NCBI GenBank assembly: GCA_014706385.1 | Contig: JACGZH010000003.1 | Location: 1,009,501 to 1,073,500, forward strand | Length of the DNA stretch: 64,000 bases | From: Phaffia rhodozyma | Lineage: Eukaryota; Basidiomycota; Tremellomycetes; Cystofilobasidiales; Mrakiaceae | Direction of reading: 5' to 3' | Part shown: in pieces, positions 1 to 11,400 of the stretch | Position numbering within the stretch: position 1 is the first letter of the stretch | How the letters are laid out: the number at the start of each line of letters is the position of its first letter | The notes under the pieces: generated by a model | Told to the model about the DNA's origin: nothing | Database searches by the model: none | Seen by the model: the letters and a program-made list of their open reading frames with translations, nothing else | Position numbers and translations under genes: made by a program

Positions 1-2950
1 ATAGTCCAGCGCCAGTCTGTTGATCAAACCCGGAGATTAAAAGCTTCATCAGTTACGGAAATAGGCAGTAGCCAAAGTGAGACAGTTGAATGCGAAACCG
101 GACGTACGTCTGAAAGTTGTCAAAGTGGACCAGATATTCCGGTACATCCTCCACCGCGTCCTGTAGGAAGAACGAATACCGATGGCCATATACTGAAGGA
201 TGATTTCTCGACTCGAATTCTATCGAGAATACAGAGTTTCCAAATGAGAGCCTCTCTGAATCTGGTGGAATGGATTGGAGTTGTTCACTATGTTGATTTT
301 GATTTAAAAAAGATCATATGAAAAATTTCTTAGCTCGACCTCTGCCGATCTGGCGCTATTAGCACACAGAGAAACTAATACCACAAGGGGGAAAACCTAC
401 ACAAGCATTTCCGCGTTCGGCACTGTACCCACGAAGAGACCGCCCCGTTTCAGATTCTGGCTAACATTTGAAAGCATCTGTCTGACCTGGCGCTCGGTCT
501 CAAAGGCATAATGCATGCAAAACTGCATGCTTACAAGGTCGAACACGTCGACAGTCGGATTAGGTATAGGTCGGCGAGCGAAGAGTACAGTGGAGACGTC
601 ATGCTAGGAAGATGGGGGAGGAGGAGTCGAAAACAAAGAAATGGTTAGCCGTAGGTAGCGAAGATAATTCAGGAACGAAGAGAAGGGAAAAGGCTAAACT
701 CACAGCAAAGCAATCTAGAGCATGGAAATCGAACTCAAACGATCGGTTTCGAATATCCTGCGCACGCTTGTACGCCTGCTGAACGGAGACTTCGGCAATA
801 TCTATTCCACAGATCCAAGACCGATGTCGAATGCATATTTAAGACTTTAATAAAAGACCAGATTCAACGAAGAAAGACAGGGTCACATACCGATCCCAAC
901 ATATCTAGCTACTCTGGCCGAATTCCATTTGAGAAGATCACCTCCTTTTCCACATCCCATTTCCAACACACTGCCTTTTGGTTTTGCATTCCTCTGTCCA
1001 GGACCACCGCCACCACCTGGGATAGCTCGACGAGCAAAATTGGAAACAAGACAACTCTTGATCCAGTTATTGAACGATTTGAGGCCAAAGATTGGCGAAA
1101 ACCGTCTGCTGTCGCGGCCAAGTTCTGGTCGGTGATTGTCTGTCGAGAGTCATGTAAGTACGCGTAGTCAATTTTCCCGCTCACCAGAATCGTAAAGAAA
1201 ATGAGAGAATCTTGAGAGCTAGACAAGACTAACAATGAGAAGCAACTACGGCAACGTCTCCACTCTTATCTTCTTCAGACTTTATTCTCTTTTCCTGCTT
1301 CAGTCTTTCCTTTTCGTCCTCCTCATCCTCTCTCAGCCTCTTTGCCAATCCAGTTTCTCCTTCCGCTCTTGGGACAGGCTTTGTGTCCCCTCCATCACCA
1401 GATACAGATCTCACCCAACCTCTCAACGGATTTTTCACCCCATCCTCTGCTATGCTCGCTTGAGCTCGTTTGTATTCTTCTTTCTCTAGCGGAACGAACA
1501 CCGACATGCCCGGTTTGACCCGCCGAGGTTCGTATCGTATTCTTCTCGTTTCCATCTCAGTTTCCACTCCTTTGGTTTTGTTAGAGAGAACATCAGTTGC
1601 TGATGAGAGCTGACGACCGACAGGAAGGGCTGACGAAGGGGATGCAGTTGGACCGCAAGAATTTGACGACGCGCTGTGGAAACTGCTGTTGGTGTTTGCA
1701 CTAGAAGACCGATTGCCCAGAGATGGTCGGGGTGGTAACGAGGGATGAGCCAATGGAAGGGAAACAGGAGATGATGATAATGACGTTATGGCTGATATAC
1801 TTGAGCTTGGAACTTGAGGAAGGGAGGAGAGGGCAGCTGGTTGAAGAGACAAAGACGGCTGGGAGGAGGAAGGGAGAGAATGAGGTGTTTGCGAAGCAGA
1901 CATAATTTCGGGCTCCTCTCTAGGAGAAGATGTGCCTAGCGGACGACTCGGGAAAGAGCTCTTCCTTTTTGTTATTTCTGGATGAGCATCAGTACCATCC
2001 ACAGCATCCACATCAGCCATATTCTGCTCGCTTCCTCGAATAGCGTGGTCCGCCTCGCCTGCTTCTCCCGACGTTGTATCAGGGACTAGCACTGCGGGCT
2101 CGGTTGGACGGGACGGAGGCGCTGATAATGGCAAAGGAGGACCCATGAGATTATGGATAGATGATCCGTGAGGACGCTCTGAGAATATTGGGGATGGAGT
2201 CTGTATTCTCGGTGGGATGAGCGTGGGAGTGAGAGTGTCTGTCAAAGTGTATGGATGTGCATATTGGATGGAAGCGTGAGAAGGCGACGGAGAAGGAATC
2301 GCGTGGTTCAAAGGAGAAAGAGAAGGCTGTAGGGTCGGAGGATATGTTCTATGTGAATGGTTCGAAGGAAGGCTGGACGACGACGAAGATGAGCTGGAAG
2401 AGGAAGACGTCGGCCTGGATGCTCTGGAGAGAAGTACAGGGGGAGCCGGATTGAGAGCCGGCGGCGGATGTGGAGGAGGCAACAGCGAGGATGAACTGGA
2501 AGGAGCAGTTGTCGCGGTCAATCTCGTACCGACGTCTGGAGAAAGGTTCGGGGAGACTGTATCATCCAGAAGCATGGAAAGGCTGAGCCGCTTAGTAGTT
2601 GCCGGAACTTGAGCAATCCCACTTGAACTCGATACAGGTGTTCTGAAAGTATTATCTGCAGAAGTACTTCCTCTAAGGTATGAACTGTTGTACCGAGGGG
2701 TGGCCAAACCATTTGATCCGTCGGGTATGGCAAGAGAGTCTGATGAGCCGGATGATCCGACGCGGGGTTGAAAATAAGATGTCATAGGAGACGATGCGTT
2801 CGATCTGGGAGTTATTTCCCCGGTAGACGAAACAGATGAGGGCTGTCGGGCTTGGGAAGAAGTCTGGGAAATGTTGGTAGAAGGCGTATAGGGTGTTTGA
2901 ACTGAGCCGGACGCGGACGAAGCAGAGTCTCGTATAGGGTCGTACGGCAT
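1..2950 (-). CDS. ABD1: mRNA cap guanine-N7 methyltransferase (3' end beyond left edge)
   Basis: Transfers a methyl group from SAM to the guanine cap of nascent mRNA in the nucleus. Exons (minus): 2950-1234, 1139-891, 801-704, 603-401, 287-108, 16-1. These give 821 residues before the window ends, so the C-terminus is missing. Residues 1 to about 565 are Ser/Pro-rich low-complexity sequence. The catalytic domain begins at about 568 with SHYNHRPELG and then shows SFNNWIKS, the SAM-binding loop VLEMGCGKGGDLLKW (about 630-643), VGIDIAEVSV, FDLVSMQFCMHYAFE, GGLFVGTVPN, LSFGNSVF and VEDVPEYLVHF, all in the order known for the Abd1/RNMT family. All five junctions keep phase with GTNNGT-like donors. 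The start is the first Met of the long exon 1. It is divergent from the F-box gene. The N-terminal extension is far longer than I expect for fungal homologues. Confidence 0.95.
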
Positions 2951-3596
2951 CCTCAGGCTTGGTTGTAAGTCTTTCTCTTTCTCTCTGACCTAGAGATCTG
3001 TTCTTGAGGTGCTTCTTGGTTCAGCTGACCGGATCGAAAGACTAAGAACGATAAGGACGCTTCAAGACGGATAAAGACGTGGATGCGTGTTGGATAGTAT
3101 GCGATAAGTGTGTTCCTGCTGGGCGAGTCTGAGCTGATGAGTATTGGACGAATACGATGGCTATACAAGAAAGACGAACCGGGATCTGGCTGTGTCAATG
3201 TCGCTCCTAGAGAATAAGAAAGAGATGAAGGATGAAAGAAAGAAGGAATATGGACCGAGTGAGTTGGATGGAAGAGTGCGTCAAAAAGGTTGGCCGCTTT
3301 TGGTCGAGGAGTTTCAGACGCGTCAAGCAGCGCGCCGGTGTGATAGAACGCGTTCGGCCGGGTCACCTTCTTCGCCATATCATACAGCAGCCCATCGGTC
3401 AGACTGGTCGGGTGAATGGAGAATGGGAAGATTCATAGAGAATATTTTGAATCCTATGGAGCTGCATGTTTTCAGAGTTAATTGATGCTGAGGAACATAT
3501 AAGGCGAATTAGTCTGTCTGGTCTTGAGCCATTCGATCTGTAGACAAAGTCAAAAGTTTCGTCTACATCCACCTACTCATTCATCAGTCTCCTTCG
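2951..3596. promoter_or_regulatory. Divergent intergenic region between ABD1 and the F-box gene
   Basis: The two start codons are 646 bp apart, so this stretch must hold both promoters and 5' leaders. On the minus strand an open frame of 141 codons (3378-2953) ends two bases before the ABD1 start codon. It matches nothing I recognise and is treated as leader sequence or a possible upstream ORF, not as a gene. I see no clear TATA box. Confidence 0.5.
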
Positions 3597-5609
3597 ATGA
3601 AGCAGCAGCCATCGAAACCTCTGATCAACCCGTTTGCGGCAGTTCCTGAAGACATTCTTGTTCTTTTCTTCCAGTATTTTACCATACGCGATCTGACTAG
3701 CTGGGGAGCAGTCGATAGATTCAACCGATCGAGGGTGTGTATCCCTCATGTACGACAGAAATTGAGTCTCAAACTGACTGACTGTCTGTTCGCTCTATCG
3801 TTTTGGAGAATCACCATCTACCTAGGTATCGACTTTAGGATATGATACATATGTTTCTAAGCATCATTCGTCCTCTCTCAGATCTTCCAACCTGTTTCCT
3901 TCACGGGCTTCTTGGCCTAGCTCTAAGCTCGCTCGTCATCTTCACCTGACATCCCTCCACCACCGGCGTCGACAGTTTGCCTCACTTGCTCTCGCTCTAC
4001 CACCTATTTCCAGCAGTCAAGCTCCCAAATATGCTTCCCAAGCTCAGATTAAGCCATTACTGGCCGTAGGGACCAGAAGGATTGTCGCCGCTGGTGTAGG
4101 TGGTCGAAAGGGAAAGATCGTTATTTGGGATTTTGAATCGGACAACCTTGAGACAAAGGCATTCGCAGAGTCCGAACTCGGGGAGGGTTGGGAGGTTGGA
4201 TTCGGGGAACACATAGGAACGCGTATAACGTTGACCGTGGAGGACGAACTTAAGGGAGGATTGCTGGGAAACGATTTGACAGGTCTTGCTTTCTACACCG
4301 GTCCCGCTCTCCCCCACACCGAATCGGAAGAGGAGGACGAAGGAGAGGACGAACCAGAGTCGAGGGTAGTATTGACATTCGGGAACGGTCTGGTCCAAAT
4401 CGTTCGTATCCCTTCCAAACCGTCATGCTCAGAGTTCAATCTACGGAGCGGCCGTCCGTCCAATGAATCTTCGCATACCTCAAAAACCTCCCGGAAACTC
4501 GCAAAGGCTAGGCCGACTGTACCGGAGAGCGCGATACCTAAACTCAAACTGTTACACACTGTCCCTCATCCAGCTTCACCTGTTCAGAGTCTTCTCTCTA
4601 CGCACTCCTCTCTGGTGACATCTTTATACTCAGGTCTTGTCTCATTCTATGCACTATCACCTCTGGCTCCGATAGTCGAGTCTGAGACTTCGCTTTCATT
4701 TGGAGATAGTGGACATTTGTTGTCCGTTCCAGATATGACTATCAAATTATCATCAAAACCATGGTGCACCCATATGTGCGCTCGTTCGTCCACTGTAGCC
4801 ATCGGAGCCACCTCATCATCTTCTCCAGTCTCTATCTACTCCATATCATCATCGACGTGTGCTCCGTTACGAACACTCCTTCCACCTATTCCTCTAACAA
4901 CTCGGACAAGCTTTCCGACGCCTTACTCTGTATCTTCCCTTTCGCCTCACGATCCAGACCTACTCATTTCTGCTTGGTCAAATCCTTGTTCGGCAGTGTT
5001 GCTTCACGACGTCCGCGTAGCGTCGGCTAGACCGGTAGCGATTTTCAATGATCCATTAGCCGAAGAGAGTTATTATTCATGTGCAGGTGCGGAAGATGGA
5101 AGGGTGGTGTTAGGTGGACAGAGTACCTTGGGCAGAGTCGGGATATGGGATGTCAGAATGTGTGGTAGTGGAGGACAAAGGAAGAGTCCAGGCTGGACGG
5201 TCTTTGTCCCTGGAGATCAGGGAGGTGGGAAGGTTGGCGAGATAGGCAGTCTGGAAGTCAGAGGAGGAAGAGTTTGGGGAGTGTTCGTCCTCTTTCCTTT
5301 CTTTTTTGCGGCCCCTCTCTTGCCAGCTCGTTGCTTGCGCCGACCTGTCTTCTTTCTACTTCTCTTTGACACCTTTCGGGCGGGTAATATAAATTCTAAA
5401 CCTCTAGAACACCAGCACGTCCATTCCTTCTAGACTTCACGCCCAGCCCAGGCCTATCCTCAACAATATCCTCACTTTCATTAACTGGTCGACTCGATTC
5501 ATCTCTCTCTCTTTCTTCGCCTCGAGAAGGAAGAGTTGAGAATAATCAAACCGTCAGATGGTACGAACATGATCTAGATGGGACGACGTCTCCACGGATG
5601 ATGAATTAA
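3597..5609 (+). CDS. F-box protein with a degenerate WD40-like propeller
   Basis: Probably a substrate receptor of an SCF ubiquitin ligase; the specific target is unknown. Exons 3597-3736, 3882-5282 and 5408-5609 give 580 aa. Residues about 12-90 form an F-box (AAVPEDILVLFFQYFTIRDL, then the intron, then SSKLARHLHLTSL), and an intron splits this motif. The rest looks like a beta-propeller with loose WD-type strands (KGKIVIWDFE, VVLGGQ then RVGIWDVR, VWGVTPARPFLLDF) and an acidic insert near ESEEEDEGEDE. Without removal of the last intron the frame would run into a hydrophobic tail; splicing 5283-5407 instead continues with a sequence ending RWYEHDLDGTTSPRMMN. It is convergent with GLO1. The exact family is not recognised. 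Confidence 0.8.
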
Positions 5610-5860
5610 ATGGGTTGGACAGGTTTGTAGAAGTCTGTTGAATTGATTCGTCTGAAAGCAGGTAGAAGTGAGAAGATAAGTTCTTTTGAATGTGATGACC
5701 TCTCGTTTATTAGTGATGGTCAACTTGGCGTTCGTTGCGTTCATTTTTTATCCTCGTTCAGTGCATCGGCATTGTTTGCTTTAGATAAAAACAAATCGAT
5801 CCTTTTTCCATTAATCTCCTTGCTTGCGATACAAACGGCGCTAGATTTTACACTCGAACT

Positions 5861-6857
5861 CTACTCGATTTGGTACTTGTTCTCGACAACCTCGATCCAG
5901 TATCGATCTGGGTCGTAGATGAATGCTAGATGAGTAAAAGAAGGGATGACGTAATGCCGAGACCAATCCATGCTTAGTGACGGTGAAACAGATGAGATCG
6001 GCAAAGAGCGAAGAGCAAGCATACCGATGGTCTTCATCCTGCCCTCGTGAGGCTTCTTTTTGAAATCGACTCCGAGAGACTCGAATCGCTCACAAGTCGA
6101 TTTGATGTCCTATTAAGTTACAGGTTGAAACGTCAGTCAGCGGTGCATTCAGTCAGTGTTTATCTAGACCATGCTGAGTCAAATTTAAAGACCAAGAAAA
6201 GGACAAACCGAGCAAGTAATGCAGATGTGTCCGAAACCTTGAGGCTCATCGTTTCCGTTACTGTATCGAGAGGTGGTAAAGAATAGGAAGTTAGTGACAG
6301 AAGTCGCCGTCACTGTAAAGACAAGGCGACTACAATGAACATACTGGTATCCCTTGAAGTTCTCGTCCTTCTCGGTACCGTGGTTCCAAGTGAGCTCGAC
6401 AATTCCCTCTCGATCGAATCTGGAAGCCTCTAATTCTTCCTTAGTCATTTTTCCGTTAGAATGATCGAATGCAAGGAAATAAAGTGTCTAGAGGTTTGTT
6501 TCGAAAGAAGGAAGGAGGTTAAACGGAAGAGACAATGAGTGAAGCGATTAAGGATAAGAAAGCACTCACAAAGTCGCCTCCGTTGTGCTCAGAGATGAGC
6601 TTCATTCCAAGGATTCTTTGATAGAAGTCCAAAGAGGCTAAGAGTTCGTGCGATAGTGAGACCAAAAGGTAGAGACGTCAGCGCGAGGGATCTTTTCAAT
6701 ACAGATACATGAAGAGGAGGACTCAGAAAAGAAAAGAGATTGGTAAGAAAATCAAGCCGCAATAAAAAGAGATGGGCTCACGCTTCGGATCCTTGATACG
6801 AAGCATGGTATGGTTCATCTTGAACGAGGAAGTGGCAGGGTCTCGAGCAGCAGACAT
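5861..6857 (-). CDS. GLO1: Glyoxalase I (lactoylglutathione lyase)
   Basis: Isomerises the glutathione hemithioacetal of methylglyoxal to S-lactoylglutathione, the first step of cytosolic methylglyoxal detoxification. Six exons (6857-6782, 6637-6570, 6487-6345, 6260-6209, 6109-6025, 5925-5861) give 162 aa, the size of a single-domain glyoxalase I. Recognisable blocks in order are MNHTMLRIKDP (first metal-ligand region), SLDFYQRILGMKLI, REGIVELTWNHGTE, HNGNDEPQGFGHICI, CERFESLGVDFKKKPHEGRM and FIYDPDRYWIEVVE with the C-terminal metal-ligand glutamate. The start was chosen because MSAARDPATSSFK leads directly into the conserved MNHTMLRIKD. All introns are 70-150 nt and phase-consistent. Confidence 0.97.
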
Positions 6858-8406
6858 GACGACTGGTGGGCAAAGTAGTGTTCTGTATGGGGTTCTGATA
6901 GATAGAATGAGAATTGTTCAGAGGAATGTTTAAGCACTGGAGAGCAGATCGAACCACAAGCATCTCTATTCATGTCAGCCTCGGTTCAGGCTGACTTACG
7001 TAGTGCGTACGTAAGCTATCTTTCTATACTGTTAGGGTTGTGAGCCTTGCTGGCAAGACCGAGGGCTACAAGCCCGGCAATTAGCACCAAATACCGGGTT
7101 CAATCGTGACTAGTTTGGGTTCTTTGGCAGTGATCGATGATAACAGAGATGCGAGGAAGTAGAACTGATAGACCACTAATGAGATATAGGGATCAATTGA
7201 AAGGATAAAAAATCAGAACAAGGATCATAGGAAGGAGTGACAAAGGATCCAAATCTGAGAGACTATGTTGTGGATGACAACGAAATCTTGTCCAGTATAT
7301 GAACTCCAGATTCCAACGATGCTGCATAAAAGGGCGGTCATAGAATGCGTGGGAAGCATGTGCGCTGTATGAATATGTACTTCTCATTCGATCTGTTGCA
7401 AGAGCAAGAGTAGTCGAGAAGGCGAATGGTCTGCCAGTCGAAGGTAACAAAATTTTGATACTCAGGCCATATTCCTGACAGCTAATCAAGATCATGTCTA
7501 AGTTGTCGAACACGTGAGCTGACAATGTGCGCAAGTAAGTGAGATAACTAACAACTTGGACTGCTGTATCTTATACTCTTAGGATTCAATCAAGTCATCT
7601 ATCAAATTCATACATTAAAGCAGACAAGAATGTAGAGCAAAGAACAGTACATGTAAGGACAAGAGAACAGAGCCGGAAGGGGAGTGTGTCTGAAGGAAAG
7701 AAAGACTTGCTCCCGATGTATCTCATGAGTAGATGAGAATATGATCAAGTCTCAGGTTGCGACGATGATAGGAGGAAGCTACACAACGATGGGGCAGTCG
7801 GTGTGTTATGGGCACGCATATTGACATATAAGAAGAATAGAGGAGAGAGATAAGGTCAAGCGGCCTGCCTTGACCTATGGCCGACAGACACTAGAATTCG
7901 GCTCCGGCCAGGTCCTGCTTAGCCTGGCTTTAACTATATTTACTTAAGAGTCATAATCAGAGCATATCGGCTCACGATATCACTCATGGGTGGGAACACA
8001 TGGTACATGTCTGTTGACGAGATTAGGAAGAGTCTCGAATCCACCCAGAAGCAACCAGCCCGCTTACAAATGGTAGTGACTGCGCAGACGGTGAGCAATC
8101 AATTCGGGCCGGTTGATAGTTGGAAGCATGTGGGTTCCATCACCTTTCAATGAGTCGACCGAGAACAAAATTAACAGTCTAGATATGTCATTCGAAGAAT
8201 GCCAAGAAACTCTGAATATCTTTCTCTCTTCTTGTATGCTCTCCGGACTTGACCGTTGAATAATCTAATTTTGTGCTGATCTATGTTGCAGAAAGGCACT
8301 CCCTTCTTCATCGTATAAAACAATGGTCTTGATGACCGGTCATCCAGCTCCTCACTTTTCTTCTCATTTTGTCGCTGTTTGCTGAAACATACAAGTCTGA
8401 TCTGGG
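6858..8406. other. 1.5 kb gap upstream of GLO1 and the ABC transporter
   Basis: This is the longest stretch without a recognised gene. It lies between two divergent start codons. Minus-strand open frames at 7534-7193 (113 codons) and 8419-8171 (82 codons) have no recognisable domain and ordinary intergenic composition. A transcribed non-coding RNA or a fast-evolving small gene cannot be excluded. Confidence 0.5.
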
Positions 8407-11400
8407 ATGGTGAAAGCACTTAAAACGAACGTGACTACCGCCGCTGTACCAATACAATCAATCACTCTTACAGACCTGGAAAGCGCTCAAGATACGCCCA
8501 TCCAAGCAAAGATCCTAGGGTTCAAGATCAAGCCTAGGCCCGCTGCATATGCTGACGGTAAAGAAAGTCCGGAATATCGAGCCAACATCTTCTCCCGAGC
8601 TTTCTTCTCTTGGATCTCACCCATCTTGATGGTGAGTTCCTGTTCGCCGAACAGTAAAGCAATGAAAGACTAACCGAGCTATCGCTTCATTCTTCTAGGT
8701 CGGTTACTCAAGACCGGTCAGTAGTCGTATTTCGAAGATTCCCTTCTTTATTTTTTCACTAAACACCAACAATACACACTTTACAAACTGCGCAGTTGGA
8801 AGTCGAAGATTTTTGGTAGGAGATCATTTAAGCTATGGTAAAGATGAAATCTCAAGCAAGCCGGAATATCTAACCATCTATGTTCATACCGTTCTTTACA
8901 ATTATGCGCAACTCAGGGAACTCTCAGAAGATTATCAGGCAACTGTTTTAGCCGACAATCTCGAAAAGAGGTTTTATGATCGAGTCCCTCCCAGTCAGCG
9001 CTCACACCGATACCGGCCTGTTTCTGAATCCTCCGTTGACAACACTCCGAAGGACATCGATGCCTCCGCTGAATCAAAAGATAAGGACGCCGAAATTGAG
9101 CTTACTGATGTTTTAAGTAGCATGAGCAAGCATAACGGACGAGAGACTTCTGCCTCTACAGGAGTCAAAAAAACGAAGAAAGAACCAGAGAAAGAAGCTA
9201 AACATCCTAAAAAGATAACCGAGAATGGGAAGGTGTACGATCGTAATTTGATTTGGGCCCTGTATCACACCATGAAGTGGAGGTAAGTCAGCAAGCTTAT
9301 ATTGGTCTCATTTTATTGCGCTCTATCTTGAGTCTGAGACTAATAATCCATCTGTTTATAACATAATCTTCTCTTCTGTGCCGCTTCTTGATATCCGGTT
9401 AATCCACCAGGTTCTGGTTGGCGGGTGTGTTTGGAGTAATATCGACCACCTTGTCAGCAACCTCTCCCCTAGTGTCTCGTTTAATTCTGCAATACATCTC
9501 TGCTTCTTATGCATACTCTCATCGAGGTGCCGACTCGGATGTTCCTCCGCCAAAGCCAATTGGGTATGGAGTTGGGATCGTGTTTGCGCTTTGGGCAATG
9601 CGTCAGGTGGGAAGCATGTGTGACTATCATTGCTTTCAAAGAGGACTCTTAACAGGGTAAAAGCATTCCTGCTCAGACTGAAACTAGCTTTCTGCATGGC
9701 TGATCGACCATTGTTGGGACAATTATCATGCCAGTTTCATGATGCGAGGTTCTTTGATCGGGGTTATCTCGAGAAAGTCTCTCCGACTTTCAGGCCAGGC
9801 TCGGAACCAGCACCCGAACGGAAACCTCATCACATATATTTCTACCGATGCTTCTTTCATGGACTATGTAGCAGTCCTACTTCATGACCTCTACCTTCAA
9901 CCTTTGCAGATTGTTGTTGGGTTTGTGACCTCTCTGCGTCTCTCGTTGGTATCCAGATTTGCAGGCACTGATTCCTGGGCCGTCTATTTTCAAAAAATCA
10001 GGTTGGGTATTTTGATTTACACCATTGGATATTCAGCATTGGTCGGACTCGGCGTCCTTCTCATCGGACTTCCTTTTCAAGCCTGGCTTTTCCGTCAACT
10101 GATGAAAGTCCGTGAAGCGTCAATGGAGTTCGTAGACTCTAGAGTACGCTTGTTACAGGAGGTCCTCCAAGGGATTAGAGTGATCAAATTCATGTCGTAC
10201 GAGTCCTACTTCGAGAGCAGGATCAAAGGTATCCGAAGGAAAGAACTAGATAAGCTCAAGATAAATGCATTTATGAGAGGTATAGGAAATCTCGCCTATT
10301 ACGATTTTCTTCCTTGTTGTGTATCTCATCTTCAATCTTACTTCTTGATTCAATCTATCACTAGCTGTCTTGATGGCCATGATGAATATTGTGCCTGTGT
10401 TTGCGGCAGTTCTCTCTTTTGTGAGTGTTTCTCGCTAAACGTTTCCAACTTGAAGCTGATCTATCATAAACCCCCTCGTTGTCAGATCACCTATTCGCTA
10501 TCAGGCCATCAACTCGACACGGCCACCATCTTTTCCGCTCTCCAGGCTTTTAATAACATTCAGCTCCCTCTTTGGATCCTTCCCATGGCTTTACAAGCCG
10601 TAACAGATGCTTATGTGGGAGTAGGAAGAATTTCAAAATGCCTGTTGGCAGAGGAAATTCAGAATCCTGTCCCAGTCATTCCAGGCGCAGAATATGTATG
10701 TCTCGTTCGTCACGGCAAGCCACGCTAGTCGTTTTCTGGATCGCTTCAAAGCTCATACGCATAGCGGGACGTTCTCATACTCTATTTGTTCTAATATTTC
10801 CTCATCACATAGTCCATCTCCGCTCACGGAAGCTACTGCTGGGAAACTGTAGAGAAGCCCAGCAAGGCGGAAAATGAAGCATTAAAATCAAAGCCTCAGC
10901 GGGTTGGCAAGAAGAATAAGAATGACAAGAACAAGAAAGGAGGCAACGTGGAAGGGGAGTTTCCGATCGAGCTGCAGGGTCCTTCTCCCTTACCATTTTC
11001 ATTAAAAGACATCGACCTTGATATCCCCAGAGGCAGCTTTGTCGTCGTCTGTGGCCGAGTCGGATCGGGCAAATCAAGTCTCATGCAGGCTCTACTAGGA
11101 GAAATGAAGCGAGTATCTGGTCGAGCGGTTAGTGATGATGTATATATGTACGAAAACACTATTGGGCTATGACTAAATCATCTAATTAACGTTCTTTCTG
11201 TTGGCTTGTCTCCCTGCAAATACATCTACGTCTTTTGTGCTAGTATCTGGGTGGATCTTGTGCATATTGTACGTCTGCTGACACTTCTTCTGCCATAATA
11301 GATGAGAGGTGAAGACGGTGACTTACTGAGTACGTTTTTGGTCAATTGGTATGGCACTCCATGTATGCCTGAACGATACACAGTTCCCCAAACGCCATGG

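Noticed and set aside
7035..7130. tRNA-like stretch with GGTTCAATC
   Set aside because: No acceptor-stem pairing and no D- or anticodon-arm could be folded around the T-loop-like sequence.
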